Counted from the first letter of the stretch, positions 1 through 8,902 are shown. The stretch: DNA of 64,000 nucleotides from Vibrio sp. JC009 (GCF_029016485.1 NZ_CP092106.1:2046001-2110000); one strand, 5' to 3'. Notes: generated by a model from the letters alone, not told the origin. Program-made: numbers and translations.

Positions 1-903
1 TTTGAAGTCACTGACACGGGTGTTGGTATTGCCCAAAACGATTACGACAAGATATTTGCCCCCTTTGAACAGGCAGAAGACGGTGCCCGCAAAGAAGGCA
101 GCACAGGGCTCGGACTTTCTATCAGCAGACGCTATGCCCAGTTGATGGGTGGCGACCTTACCTTTGAAAGCGAGCCCGGTAAAGGATCCAGCTTCTATTT
201 TGAAATTAATGCTGTTCAGGGAAAAAGTGAAGATGAAGAGAGCCGTCCGGTTCTGCCAACGGTTGTTTCACTGGCACCCAACCAGGAAGAAGTGCGCGCT
301 CTTGTGGTGGATGACAACGACAGCAACCGCCTGCTTCTGAGCAAGATTCTCAGCAGTACCGGGTTTAAAGTGCGCGAAGCGGAGAACGGCAAAGTGGCCA
401 TGGATATATTCAGCCAGTGGCAACCCGATTTTCTGCTGCTTGATGTGAGAATGCCGGTGATGGACGGTGCCGAAGTGACCCGCCGGATCCGCGCAATGGA
501 AACAGGCAAAGAGACGGTCATCATCATTGTTTCTGCCAGCGTGTTTGAAGAGCAGAAAACCCAGTTACTGGAACTGGGCGCCAATGCCTTTTTGCGAAAA
601 CCGGTGAGAGAAAACCTGCTGTTTACCGAGATCCGTCAGCAACTGGGAATTGAATATCTGTACAGAGAACACCCTGAAGAGCCACACCAGGATAAACTGA
701 GCCGGGCAGAGCTTCAGGAGTTGCCGGAGTCACTACTAAAAGCACTTTCGGATGCGCTGACAGTAGGTGATATCGAAGAGCTGAAAGCGCTCTGCACCAG
801 GGTTTCAGAGCACAACTCAACAACCGGTGAAGCGCTGCGGACACTGGTGGACCATTTTGACCTGAACCATATTCAGGAACTGCTTGATAAGCCTCAAAAG
901 TAA
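1..903 (+). CDS. Hybrid sensor histidine kinase, C-terminal part (5' end outside window)
   Basis: The reading frame is open from base 1, so the gene begins upstream; 300 residues are visible. They start inside the ATP-binding domain: the N/G1 box DTGVGI, an F box (KIFAPFEQ) and the G2 box GSTGLGLS. A receiver domain follows at about residues 98-215, with acidic residues VVDDND, phospho-acceptor Asp in LLLDVRMP and Lys in LRKPV. The last 60 residues are a helical tail that resembles the tail of the small protein at 6391-6870. By family it autophosphorylates on His and passes phosphate to its own receiver. It sits 16 bases before a lone receiver gene and probably shares its transcript. Sensory and HisKA parts are not visible, so the signal is unknown. 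Confidence 0.93.
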   Translation, partial: FEVTDTGVGIAQNDYDKIFAPFEQAEDGARKEGSTGLGLSISRRYAQLMGGDLTFESEPGKGSSFYFEINAVQGKSEDEESRPVLPTVVSLAPNQEEVRALVVDDNDSNRLLLSKILSSTGFKVREAENGKVAMDIFSQWQPDFLLLDVRMPVMDGAEVTRRIRAMETGKETVIIIVSASVFEEQKTQLLELGANAFLRKPVRENLLFTEIRQQLGIEYLYREHPEEPHQDKLSRAELQELPESLLKALSDALTVGDIEELKALCTRVSEHNSTTGEALRTLVDHFDLNHIQELLDKPQK

Positions 904-919
904 TTTAGGAAACAGGGAT

Positions 920-1366
920 ATGAGCATAGATGATAAAAGCACCGCCGTCGTACTGGTTGCCGATGACAACCCGCAAAACCTGCAGGTTGCCTCCTCCATG
1001 CTGACAGAGTGCGGATGGCAGGTCAGAGTCGCCATTGACGGTGAAGCGGCACTGAAAAGCATAGAGCTAAAAGCACCGGATCTTATCCTGCTGGATATTC
1101 ATATGCCAAAACTCAACGGCTACGAAGTTTGTAAGGCGTTAAAGGAGAACCCGCAAACCCGCCACATCCCCATTATCTTCGCCACCGCCGTCTCCGAAGG
1201 CTTCAATAAATCAACCTGCTTTGAGATGGGCGCGGTTGATTACATCACCAAACCCATGCTGCTTGAAGAGCTGCGTAGCCGGATTGGTGTTCATCTTGAG
1301 CTGGCACATGCCAATAAGCTGATTGAGCAGAAAAATGCTGAGATAGCTAAGCTGCGTGCTTGTTAA
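920..1366 (+). CDS. Single-domain response regulator (receiver only)
   Basis: 148 residues. I chose ATG at 920, behind AGGAAACAGGG, rather than the TTG 36 bases upstream that lies inside the previous gene. It is a full receiver domain: DDN acidic pair, phospho-acceptor Asp in LILLDIHMP, Thr/Ala switch residue in FATAVS, Lys in YITKP, then a short charged helix. There is no output domain, so it must act by protein contact or as a phosphate shuttle, as is known for CheY-like proteins. It is strikingly similar to the N-terminal receiver of the large hybrid kinase at 3598-6327 (shared GAVDYITKP, LEEL, RIGVHL), which points to local duplication. Its stop codon overlaps by four bases the stop of the convergent receptor gene. 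Confidence 0.93.
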   Translation: MSIDDKSTAVVLVADDNPQNLQVASSMLTECGWQVRVAIDGEAALKSIELKAPDLILLDIHMPKLNGYEVCKALKENPQTRHIPIIFATAVSEGFNKSTCFEMGAVDYITKPMLLEELRSRIGVHLELAHANKLIEQKNAEIAKLRAC

Positions 1367-3459
1367 AACTCATACCGCACACTCAAAGCCGCCGCTGCCG
1401 CTTCATTTCTGTATTGTCCCATCTGGATAAAGCGGTTGCGTTTATTCAGGTCCTCATCCAGCCAGCCCAGGACGTTATAAAAGTGCAGGCCCGCTTTTAG
1501 TTTGTCATTCACCTGATAGTTCAGGCCGGTGTTCAGGTAAACCGATTCTCTGAATGCTTTTTGCCTGCCGTCACTGATGGTACGGCCGTTAATCTGCAGG
1601 TTCTCCAGATTATATCTGGCGTAATCGGAAGCACCGGGAAATCCCCAGAATACCTGTAGAGACGAGTTCATTGTCAGCTCTGGCTTTATATACCAGCGCC
1701 AGTTCAGCTTGGTGATATGGGGGGACCAGTTGAGAAAATCATTGCCATAGCCATAGGGCTCGCTACTGATGTTCTGGTCGGTTTGACTGGAATCAGTCAG
1801 CTTCAGATCCAGCAGTTGGGTATAGGAATGAGAAAGATTCAGCTCGTGAGCCTGATAGTGGTACTGCAACTCCAGCTCGATACCGGCAGCATTGGCAACC
1901 CCTATCGGCCCCTCCCGTGCAAGCGAGGTGGAGTAGCCCAGCGCTTCCCAGTCGTAGTAAAACAGAGTGTAAGCGTACTCCAGAGCATCGCTGTGGGTGA
2001 TTTCATGCTGTAGCTCTATCTGATCCAGCTCTTCCACTTCCGCAGCGTTTGTCAGATTTTGTGAAATAATTTGCTGCAAAGGTTCATCATCGGTTTTTCT
2101 CACCGAGCCGTTATAAATAAGCTTGATTCTCTGCTCATCGGAAGGAGTCCAGACCATGGCCAGTTTCGGTGAGGACATCCAGTCGGTATGAGTATGCTTA
2201 TCCAGACGGCCACCGGCAAAGAATACCCAGCTGTCATTTAAGCGCCACTGATACTCGCCCAACAAACTGTAGGTATTGGTTGCCCAGGGCTCCCTTTCCG
2301 GACTGCCAACATAGGTGGTTAACCGGTAGTCCCCGATACCGAGGTGGTCCTCGCCAAAAATCTCACGGGAAAACTCGCCACCAAAGGCAAAGCTGTGTTC
2401 AACCGAGGGCGTCCACTTCATCAGGGCTCTTATATTGGCTTCTTCTTCGGGAAAATAGTAATCCACATCGTCCGAGTCATCGGTATAGCGATAGCGTTTC
2501 ACCTCTGTGTAATCCAGACCACCAGACAGCTCAAGGCTGAGCGTATCGCTGTAGGCATGTTTATAGAACAGGTGGGTTGTTAGCTGGGTATAAGTCTGGA
2601 AATAATCCATCTTAAAAAAGTAAGGATTGCGGAATTCTATGCCGCCATAGGTATACCTGAGATAGGCATCGAGTTTATCGCTGCTGTATTCCAGATGGAG
2701 TTTATGCCGCAGATCTTTCGAGCCGTGTTGCGCCGGAAGATCGTAAACATAACCGGGCTGAATACTAAACCGGTCAAACTCATTACTGATATAACCGGGG
2801 GCTTCACTTCCGGATGCGCCGCGATAATCGTCCAGCCCGTAATAGAAAAACCAGCCCCGGTTTCCATCGGCCTGACGGCCCACTTTCAGCTCCATTGAAC
2901 TGAAATCTTCCACCACGCCTTTACGCACGGCAACGCTGGTACCATCAAAGGTTCTGGCACTCTGAGTACGTATGTCAATCACACCGGCAATGGCACCGGA
3001 GCCATATAATGCCGAGCCAGGTCCGCGTATTACATCAATATACTCTATATCCCCCAGCATAGAGATATAGCGCTCGGTAATCACGCCATACACTGCCCTG
3101 TGGTTCATCACCCTTCCGTTTACCAGCAGTATCATCTTGTTATCCAGATCAGAAATAATACCGCGTATCCCCATATGCTGCCCGGCGCCATGGTGCTCTA
3201 ATACAGCCAGGTTCGGCACATAATATTCCAGCAGCTCATCCAGGCTGCGGGCTCCGGAAAGCTCAATCATCTCTTTTGAAATACGGGTGACACTGGCGGG
3301 CACTTTTTGCTTTTCCGTTGAGGTCAGCGTGGCTGATGAGACTACCCTAAGCTTAGTCAGCTCTTCAAGGCTCATCCCTAACAGCTGCTCAATATCAGCA
3401 GCATAGGTATTGTGAATAGATAATGCGAAACAAAGCGCAGCATAAGTCCGGAAACGCAT
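1363..3459 (-). CDS. TonB-dependent outer-membrane receptor
   Basis: 698 residues with a Sec signal peptide ending near NTYAADIEQ. A plug domain occupies about residues 45-165 (PASVTRIS, DNKMILLVNGR, IEYIDVIRGPGSALYGSGAIAGVIDIRT), followed by a 22-strand-type beta barrel rich in aromatic residues and ending in the classical C-terminal aromatic (VRYEF). Such proteins import scarce ligands (iron chelates, cobalamin, glycans) using TonB energy. No ligand can be assigned from the sequence and I saw no clear Fur box. It is flanked by two-component genes; regulation by them is a guess. It ends tail-to-tail with the receiver gene, the two stop codons sharing TTAA. Confidence 0.9.
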   Translation of the reverse strand: MRFRTYAALCFALSIHNTYAADIEQLLGMSLEELTKLRVVSSATLTSTEKQKVPASVTRISKEMIELSGARSLDELLEYYVPNLAVLEHHGAGQHMGIRGIISDLDNKMILLVNGRVMNHRAVYGVITERYISMLGDIEYIDVIRGPGSALYGSGAIAGVIDIRTQSARTFDGTSVAVRKGVVEDFSSMELKVGRQADGNRGWFFYYGLDDYRGASGSEAPGYISNEFDRFSIQPGYVYDLPAQHGSKDLRHKLHLEYSSDKLDAYLRYTYGGIEFRNPYFFKMDYFQTYTQLTTHLFYKHAYSDTLSLELSGGLDYTEVKRYRYTDDSDDVDYYFPEEEANIRALMKWTPSVEHSFAFGGEFSREIFGEDHLGIGDYRLTTYVGSPEREPWATNTYSLLGEYQWRLNDSWVFFAGGRLDKHTHTDWMSSPKLAMVWTPSDEQRIKLIYNGSVRKTDDEPLQQIISQNLTNAAEVEELDQIELQHEITHSDALEYAYTLFYYDWEALGYSTSLAREGPIGVANAAGIELELQYHYQAHELNLSHSYTQLLDLKLTDSSQTDQNISSEPYGYGNDFLNWSPHITKLNWRWYIKPELTMNSSLQVFWGFPGASDYARYNLENLQINGRTISDGRQKAFRESVYLNTGLNYQVNDKLKAGLHFYNVLGWLDEDLNKRNRFIQMGQYRNEAAAAALSVRYEF

Positions 3460-3597
3460 TCCCTTACATCCTGACTAAAAATCATACTGTAAGTAAAGTG
3501 CACCCCCATGCATCCTTCAACTCTAAACGGGATTTTATTGATAATTTACCACATTATAGTTAGCTGAATTTGTTATATTTCATCAAATTAGTTCTAC

Positions 3598-6327
3598 CTA
3601 ATCCAAAGTGGCAACATAGCTACAAACCCGGCTAAACTCATCCAGAACATCTCCAGTCAAAATAGCCGCTTTACCGACATCCCTGCTCTTTGCCACCAGT
3701 TCAAGCTGCAGGCACAGTCCTGACAGATTTTCTGCGCCTACGGCTTTGCTGGAAGATTTCAGCTTGTGCATCAATTGTACCACTTTAACCATATCCTCTT
3801 CTTCGGCTGCGCTTTTTGCAGCTTCAAAGGTGTCTTTACTGTCATTGGCAAACTTATTGAGAAAGTAATGCTGGGTCTCTTTGTCATCGCCTAAAAACCG
3901 CGCCAGAAGCTCAAAATCGATAATATCACTTTTGCTCTCTGACGGTTTTTCCGGCTCAGTACAACCACTCAAGGTGCAACATTTTTCTATCGGCAGCCAT
4001 CTGTCGATGGACTCCTTCAGTTTGGCAAGCTCTACCGGTTTTGCCAGATATCCGTCCATTCCCGCCAGCAGGCAGCGCTCTGCTTCCCCCTGCATGGCAT
4101 TGGCGGTAATGGCAACAATCGGGGTTCTTGATGCGCCGTGCAGCTCCCGCTCTCTTATGGCAGCGGTGAGCTGAAATCCATCTATCCGGGGCATATGGCA
4201 ATCGGTCAACAACAGGCCATAGTGGCGTTTTTTCATCATCTCCAGTGCCATTTCACCATCGTCTGCAACCTCAGCGGCATAGCCAAGAAAGTTCAGCTGG
4301 CGTTTGATCACTTCCTGATTAACCAGATTGTCTTCTGCAATCAGGATCAGGCAGCCTTCGGATTCCGCTTGGCTGATTTCCGGAATCGTCCGCGTCGGAT
4401 CAATCAGCAGTTTTTCTTTCTCAGTGGCCGAAGCGATTCGTCCGGTTGCAATGGCCAGTGCTTTATGAAGCTCCTCTGGCCTGAACGGATTTGCATCCAC
4501 CAGAACGCAGGCAGGGAATTTTTCCTTATCCATCTGCTCCGCTGCCGAAGCTAAAACCACACACCGGCTGGCGGGATAGCGCGTCTGATATTTTTTCACT
4601 AAGACAATTTTTTCATCCGTGCTCCGGTAATCAGTAATTAGAACCAGCTCAATAGCCTGCTCTGGATCTTCAACGTTTTCCGGCAAATCATCTGCGAAAA
4701 TCACTCTGGCTCCCAGCGCGCTGAGATCATCAGCTAAGAAATCTTTCAGGTTCAAATCTGTACTATCCAGCAGCAGGTTACAGCCATCCAGCAACAGTTC
4801 GGTATCCGGCAAGTAAGCCACCTGTTCACAGGGAAGATTAACAATAAACCGGGAGCCACTTCCCTCTTCACTGACACAACTTATTTCACCGCCCATCATC
4901 CCGATAAGGCGCACACAGATAGAAAGCCCTAATCCGGTTCCCCCGTAGCGTCTGTGGGTGCTGCTGTCAGCCTGTACAAACGGCTGGAACAGCGTTTTTA
5001 ACTGCTCCGGACTGATCCCAATGCCATTGTCTTCCACCTCCAAAACCAGTTGCCGCAGACTGTCGGCTTTAAAGTTAAGGCGGATAACAATTACGCCTTC
5101 CTTCTCACCGGTTGATTCAGTAAATTTAATCGCATTGCTGAGTAAATTAAGCAAAAGCTGGCGAAGTCTTTCCTGGTCACCATGCACCCGCTCCGGAACC
5201 GCCGGGTCGACCAGACAATAGAGCCTGAGATCCCGGCTTTTCAATTCGCCGGAAACCATCTCTGCCGCACCATCAATGACACTGCGCCAGGCTACCGGGA
5301 TGGATTCCAGTTTCATCCGTCCGGCTTCTATCTTAGAAAAATCCAAGATGTCATTGATGATATTTAGCAGAGACATAGAAGACATTTTGGCAATATGCGC
5401 CAGCCTTACCTGTTCGCGATCCAGATTGGTCTGATTAAGAAGATCAATAATGCCCACTACCCCGTTCATCGGCGTTCTGATCTCATGACTCATCATGGCA
5501 AGAAATGATGATTTGGCTTTGTTTGCCGATTCTGCCTGCTCCTTCGCTTTGATTAGCTGCTCGCGGAGCTTACGCTGCTCGGTGACATCTTCTTCAATGG
5601 CAACATAACGGGTAAATGCGCCTTCTGTTCCCCTTACCGGAGAGATAACCGCCAGCACCCAGTAAAGCTCCCCGTTCTTTTTCTTGTTACAAAGCTCACC
5701 CCGCCAGACATTTCCCGAGCTGATTGTCTGCCAGAGTTCAGCATAGAATTCATTCTGATGCTCACCACTTTTAAACAGGCTCGGCCTTTCGCCGATAATC
5801 TCCAGCATGGGATAGCCGCTGACTTCCGCGGTGGACTGGTTGGCATACTGAATATACCCGTCCAGATCGGTAGTAAAGATTGAGGTACGGCTCTGCTCCA
5901 CAGCAGCCTGCAAATTACGCAGCTCTCTTGCCTGATGGGCCAGCTTAAGGTGAACACCGATACGCGCTTTTAACTCTTCCAGCTGAAATGGCTTGGTAAT
6001 GTAATCCACCGCGCCCAGTTCAAAGGCTTTCACCTTACTGAACTGTTCATTCATAGCAGAGAGGAAAATCACCGGAATATCTTTGGATTTATCGCTGGAT
6101 TTAAGACGCTCACAGGCCTGGTAGCCATCAATGCCCGGCATATGCACATCAAGAAGAATAAGGTCTGGAAGTTTGAGTGCTACACTCTGCAGCAGCATTT
6201 CGCCATCCCTTGCCAGCCGGACTTCACAGCCAAGTTCTTGTAGCATTGACTCCAGCACCTTTAAGTTAGAGGGGTCATCATCCGCCGCCAGAATCGACGC
6301 ACCTCTGAGGTCATGTTCAATTAACAT
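3598..6327 (-). CDS. Hybrid sensor histidine kinase: REC-PAS-HisKA-HATPase-REC-HPt
   Basis: 909 residues if started at 6327, where GGAGG sits five bases ahead; an ATG four codons upstream (6339) is the alternative. Domains in order: receiver (about 10-130, LILLDVHMP, YITKP), PAS with PAC (about 145-260), coiled linker, HisKA with H box SHEIRTPMNGVVG (about 285), HATPase (DNGIGIS, GGTGLGLSI), a degenerate middle segment, a second receiver (LLLTDCHMPRIDG, about 660-780), and an HPt domain (LMHKLKSSSKAVGA, near 855). No membrane segments, so it is a cytoplasmic phosphorelay kinase of the ArcB/BarA style. The N-terminal receiver implies control by another kinase, possibly the one at 1-903. Divergent from the kinase stub, with a long palindrome between them. 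Confidence 0.93.
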   Translation of the reverse strand: MLIEHDLRGASILAADDDPSNLKVLESMLQELGCEVRLARDGEMLLQSVALKLPDLILLDVHMPGIDGYQACERLKSSDKSKDIPVIFLSAMNEQFSKVKAFELGAVDYITKPFQLEELKARIGVHLKLAHQARELRNLQAAVEQSRTSIFTTDLDGYIQYANQSTAEVSGYPMLEIIGERPSLFKSGEHQNEFYAELWQTISSGNVWRGELCNKKKNGELYWVLAVISPVRGTEGAFTRYVAIEEDVTEQRKLREQLIKAKEQAESANKAKSSFLAMMSHEIRTPMNGVVGIIDLLNQTNLDREQVRLAHIAKMSSMSLLNIINDILDFSKIEAGRMKLESIPVAWRSVIDGAAEMVSGELKSRDLRLYCLVDPAVPERVHGDQERLRQLLLNLLSNAIKFTESTGEKEGVIVIRLNFKADSLRQLVLEVEDNGIGISPEQLKTLFQPFVQADSSTHRRYGGTGLGLSICVRLIGMMGGEISCVSEEGSGSRFIVNLPCEQVAYLPDTELLLDGCNLLLDSTDLNLKDFLADDLSALGARVIFADDLPENVEDPEQAIELVLITDYRSTDEKIVLVKKYQTRYPASRCVVLASAAEQMDKEKFPACVLVDANPFRPEELHKALAIATGRIASATEKEKLLIDPTRTIPEISQAESEGCLILIAEDNLVNQEVIKRQLNFLGYAAEVADDGEMALEMMKKRHYGLLLTDCHMPRIDGFQLTAAIRERELHGASRTPIVAITANAMQGEAERCLLAGMDGYLAKPVELAKLKESIDRWLPIEKCCTLSGCTEPEKPSESKSDIIDFELLARFLGDDKETQHYFLNKFANDSKDTFEAAKSAAEEEDMVKVVQLMHKLKSSSKAVGAENLSGLCLQLELVAKSRDVGKAAILTGDVLDEFSRVCSYVATLD

Positions 6328-6348
6328 CTTCGCCTCCATGCCTTTTGC

Positions 6349-6372
6349 TTAATTATAGACGTCTATAATTAA
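6349..6372. promoter_or_regulatory. 24-bp perfect palindrome between divergent signalling genes
   Basis: TTAATTATAGAC is followed directly by its exact reverse complement. Each half carries TATAAT on one strand, so the site could hold the -10 elements of both divergent genes (hybrid kinase to the left, kinase stub to the right). No good -35 boxes are evident at standard spacing, which would suit an activator or repressor site. Function is inferred from position only. Confidence 0.6.
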
Positions 6373-6390
6373 CCCAAGGTCCAACCTGAA

Positions 6391-6870
6391 ATGTGCAGGC
6401 TTGCTATGAAATCTGAACACCCCAAAGAAATGGCTCAGGATACCAGCCGGTTAACCAGAAAAACGGCGCATGATTTACGTAATCCGCTGAATACTATCCT
6501 CGGCTTTTCTCAGATGCTGATGCTAAAAGAACAGGATGACGAGAAACTTCGCCACCTTGAGGCCATTCAGTTGGCCGGTAATAATCTGCTCAAGCTAATC
6601 GACCAACTAGCAGGCAAGGGCAGTAATGAAGCCCCCCTGCAGGAAGGCACCTCTGACAATAGCGACGTAATTCAGCCCCCTACAGACTCAGTATCAGAAA
6701 TACCTTCAGACATACGCAAGGAAATTCACGAGGCCATCGTCATCGGGGATTTCTCTCATCTCCGGACATTAATTGATCAGCTGGATACCAAACATCAGCA
6801 AATAGCACACACCCTTAACACACTGGCCGAACAGTACGATCAAGCCAGGCTTCTGGAGCTGTTCAAATAA
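6391..6870 (+). CDS. Small HisKA-only protein (kinase stub without ATP-binding domain)
   Basis: 159 residues; ATG at 6406 is an equally good start. Residues 20-75 form a HisKA dimerisation/phospho-acceptor domain with H box AHDLRNPLNTILGFSQML (His27). No HATPase follows. After a Ser/Thr/Pro-rich linker, the last 55 residues align with the tail of the kinase at 1-903 (compare VIGDFSHLRTL with TVGDIEELKAL, and LLELFK with IQELLDK). It therefore looks like a hybrid kinase reduced to its histidine domain and tail. It cannot autophosphorylate alone but could be phosphorylated in trans, act as a phosphotransfer intermediate, or poison kinase dimers. The reading frame is clean, arguing against a decaying pseudogene. 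Confidence 0.8.
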   Translation: MCRLAMKSEHPKEMAQDTSRLTRKTAHDLRNPLNTILGFSQMLMLKEQDDEKLRHLEAIQLAGNNLLKLIDQLAGKGSNEAPLQEGTSDNSDVIQPPTDSVSEIPSDIRKEIHEAIVIGDFSHLRTLIDQLDTKHQQIAHTLNTLAEQYDQARLLELFK

Positions 6871-6951
6871 AAACTAAGTTAAGCAAAGCGTGTACTGCTA
6901 CACTCTAATAAAAACGGAAGTTGGCCTTGTTTTAGTACAAGGAGATACAGA

Positions 6952-8142
6952 ATGCCAGACAACATAGCTCAGCTACCTCTGACAGCTATCGTCATTGATG
7001 ACGATGATTTTATCTTGCAGCAGACCGCCGTTATTCTGAAACAGCTCGGGATTAAAGAGGTAACCGGGTGCATAGACGGCGAGCAGGCTCTAAGTCATAT
7101 TGATTCAGAAATGACTTTCGATATCGCCATCATTGATCTGAACATGCCGGTTATGGATGGCATCGAAGTGTTAAGAAACCTGGCCGAAAGGGATTACTCC
7201 GGCGCAATTATTCTGCTTAGCGGGGAGGATGAACGCATTCTGCGTACTGCCCAGAATCTGGCCAATGCGCATAAACTCAAAGTCATCGGAGCCATCGCCA
7301 AACCACTCTGTCTTGAATCGTTGCAAAACCAGCTTAAGGCGTACCGGCCTCCACAAACATTCTCCAGCAGAAAAACCGATTTCCCCGATACCTATGACGA
7401 ACTGAGCATAGGTCTGGAGCAGCAGGAAATTATTCCTTACTTTCAGCCCCAGGTCAGAGTCTCAGATAAATCCGTTGCATCGGTGGAAATTCTTGCCCGC
7501 TGGATGCATCCGGAATCCGGCCTGGTTCCTCCGGGAATTTTTATTCCTATTGCCGAAGAGCACGGCATTATTGATCTGCTAACCGAACAGGTATTAAAGC
7601 AGGCGCTTGCGGTATACAGCCAGTGGCGAAAAGCGGGTTATGATTTCACAATGGGAATGAACCTGTCGGCGGACAGCCTGGATATAATGGACCTTCCTGA
7701 AAAAATCGCCGCAATGTGCGAAGAACACGAGGTGCCCTGTGAATCTCTGGTGCTGGAGATCACCGAAGGACGGGTAATTCATAGTCAGATCACATCGTTA
7801 GATGTTCTGACCCGGTTACGCCTGAAGGGCTTTAAACTCTCCATCGATGATTTCGGCACTCACTACTCGAATATGGCTCAGCTCAACAATATTCCTTTTA
7901 CTGAACTGAAAATTGACCGGGAATTTGTTCATAAGGCGGCGGATAACCCGGCGACCAGCGCCATTTTAGAAACCAGTATTCAACTGGCTAAAAAGCTGAA
8001 TATGACCACGGTAGCGGAAGGTGTAGAAGATCAGGCAGACTGGGACCATGTGGCCTCAACCGGATGTGATTTAGTTCAGGGGTATTTTATTGCCAGACCA
8101 GCCTCAGCCGAAGATATCACCAGCTGGCTTAAACAACGGTGA
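6952..8142 (+). CDS. Receiver-EAL response regulator, c-di-GMP phosphodiesterase (RocR-like)
   Basis: 396 residues, start ATG behind AAGGAGATACAG. The receiver (about 10-130) has VIDDDD, phospho-acceptor Asp62 in IIDLNMP and Lys in IAKPL. The EAL domain (about 150-390) carries the catalytic set: E-I-L at 179-181, Asn237, Glu269, Asp299-Asp300 in SIDDFG, Lys320, Glu356 in AEGVE and Gln376. EAL enzymes hydrolyse c-di-GMP to pGpG, and in RocR of Pseudomonas the same architecture makes activity depend on receiver phosphorylation. It is 81 bases downstream of the kinase stub, so it is the probable output of this local phosphorelay, lowering c-di-GMP. Confidence 0.93.
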   Translation: MPDNIAQLPLTAIVIDDDDFILQQTAVILKQLGIKEVTGCIDGEQALSHIDSEMTFDIAIIDLNMPVMDGIEVLRNLAERDYSGAIILLSGEDERILRTAQNLANAHKLKVIGAIAKPLCLESLQNQLKAYRPPQTFSSRKTDFPDTYDELSIGLEQQEIIPYFQPQVRVSDKSVASVEILARWMHPESGLVPPGIFIPIAEEHGIIDLLTEQVLKQALAVYSQWRKAGYDFTMGMNLSADSLDIMDLPEKIAAMCEEHEVPCESLVLEITEGRVIHSQITSLDVLTRLRLKGFKLSIDDFGTHYSNMAQLNNIPFTELKIDREFVHKAADNPATSAILETSIQLAKKLNMTTVAEGVEDQADWDHVASTGCDLVQGYFIARPASAEDITSWLKQR

Positions 8143-8190
8143 ATCAGTGTATACTTAACAAATACCACGCAAGACCAAAGGAAGTAACTC

Positions 8191-8685
8191 ATGTTTGCGT
8201 CTACCCGATATTTAACTAAATTTGTTAGCGGACTACTGTCACTACTCTTCTTGATGACCAGTTTTTCAACGGTTGCGGCCTATGAACGAAACAAAGCCGT
8301 CCCGGTAGAAAAGGTCGTCTATGGCCAGGTAGAGTCCATCCGGTATATAACCCGGAAGCAGTTGATAGAAGACCGAAATAGGGGCTGGAAAACCTTTGGT
8401 GGTGCCGTTGCGGGAGGCGTTATCGGACATCAGTTTGGCGGAGGTTCTGGTCAGGATATCGCAACCGTCCTTGGAGCTTTACTGGGTGGTGCCGCAGCCA
8501 GTAAACACGGGAACTCAACACACATTCAGCAATACCAGCTTATTGAAATGCTGATCAATTTAAATGATGGCAGCCAGATAATGGTCCTTCAGGATATTGA
8601 CCCACGTATGCCTTTAACTGCGGGTGATGAGGTGCGTGTTGTATACCTGGCAACCGGGTATGTTCGTGTGGATATTGCTATGTAA
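8191..8685 (+). CDS. Glycine-zipper 2TM outer-membrane protein (SlyB-like)
   Basis: 164 residues. A Sec signal peptide ends near STVAAYERN; there is no lipobox cysteine, unlike SlyB. Residues 70-110 are a glycine zipper (GGAVAGGVIGHQFGGGSG, then GALLGGAAA), the hallmark of the 2TM outer-membrane lipoprotein/Rick-17kDa family. The remainder is a small beta-rich domain (VYGQVESIRYI, GDEVRVVYLATGYVRVDIAM). Family members sit in the outer membrane and influence envelope integrity. Strong Shine-Dalgarno (AAAGGAAG). It lies 48 bases after the EAL gene on the same strand but functionally looks separate. Confidence 0.85.
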   Translation: MFASTRYLTKFVSGLLSLLFLMTSFSTVAAYERNKAVPVEKVVYGQVESIRYITRKQLIEDRNRGWKTFGGAVAGGVIGHQFGGGSGQDIATVLGALLGGAAASKHGNSTHIQQYQLIEMLINLNDGSQIMVLQDIDPRMPLTAGDEVRVVYLATGYVRVDIAM

Positions 8686-8749
8686 TGCTTCAGGACTGAA
8701 AGATATTTTTTCCCAGACTTATCGCACACCTGAATAATTACGCAAAACT

Positions 8750-8781
8750 CTCGTTCCCATGGTCCTCCGTGGGAATGCATA
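8750..8781 (+). repeat. CGTTCCCACGC-type palindromic repeat, copy 1
   Basis: CTCGTTCCCATGG...CGTGGGAATGCATA, a hairpin with arms TTCCCA(T/C)G and CGTGGGAA. Its reverse complement matches the copy at 8871-8902 at nearly every position, and the third copy at 31987-32017 has the same core. Resembles REP-type elements of gammaproteobacteria. Confidence 0.8.
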
Positions 8782-8870
8782 TCAGACTCAAAATCACCAG
8801 CCGGGTATAAACTTTCTCAGAACTTATTTTCTTTGCTTTTAGTATATTGCGTGGACATATTCAGCCGCGG

Positions 8871-8902
8871 TATGCATTCCCACGCTGGAGCATGGGAACG
8901 AG
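8871..8902 (-). repeat. CGTTCCCACGC-type palindromic repeat, copy 2 (inverted)
   Basis: TATGCATTCCCACGCTGG...GGGAACGAG, the inverted partner of copy 1, 89 bases away. Two head-to-head REP-like units with a short spacer resemble the arrangement of a bacterial interspersed mosaic element. Confidence 0.8.

Noticed and set aside
4138..4554. 138-codon plus-strand frame within the hybrid kinase
   Set aside because: It is fully antisense to a well-supported kinase gene with intact domains.
6391..6870. Kinase stub as a simple frameshifted pseudogene
   Set aside because: No ATP-binding remnants follow in any frame before the next gene at 6952, and the tail is in frame with the H box, so it is an intact short gene.
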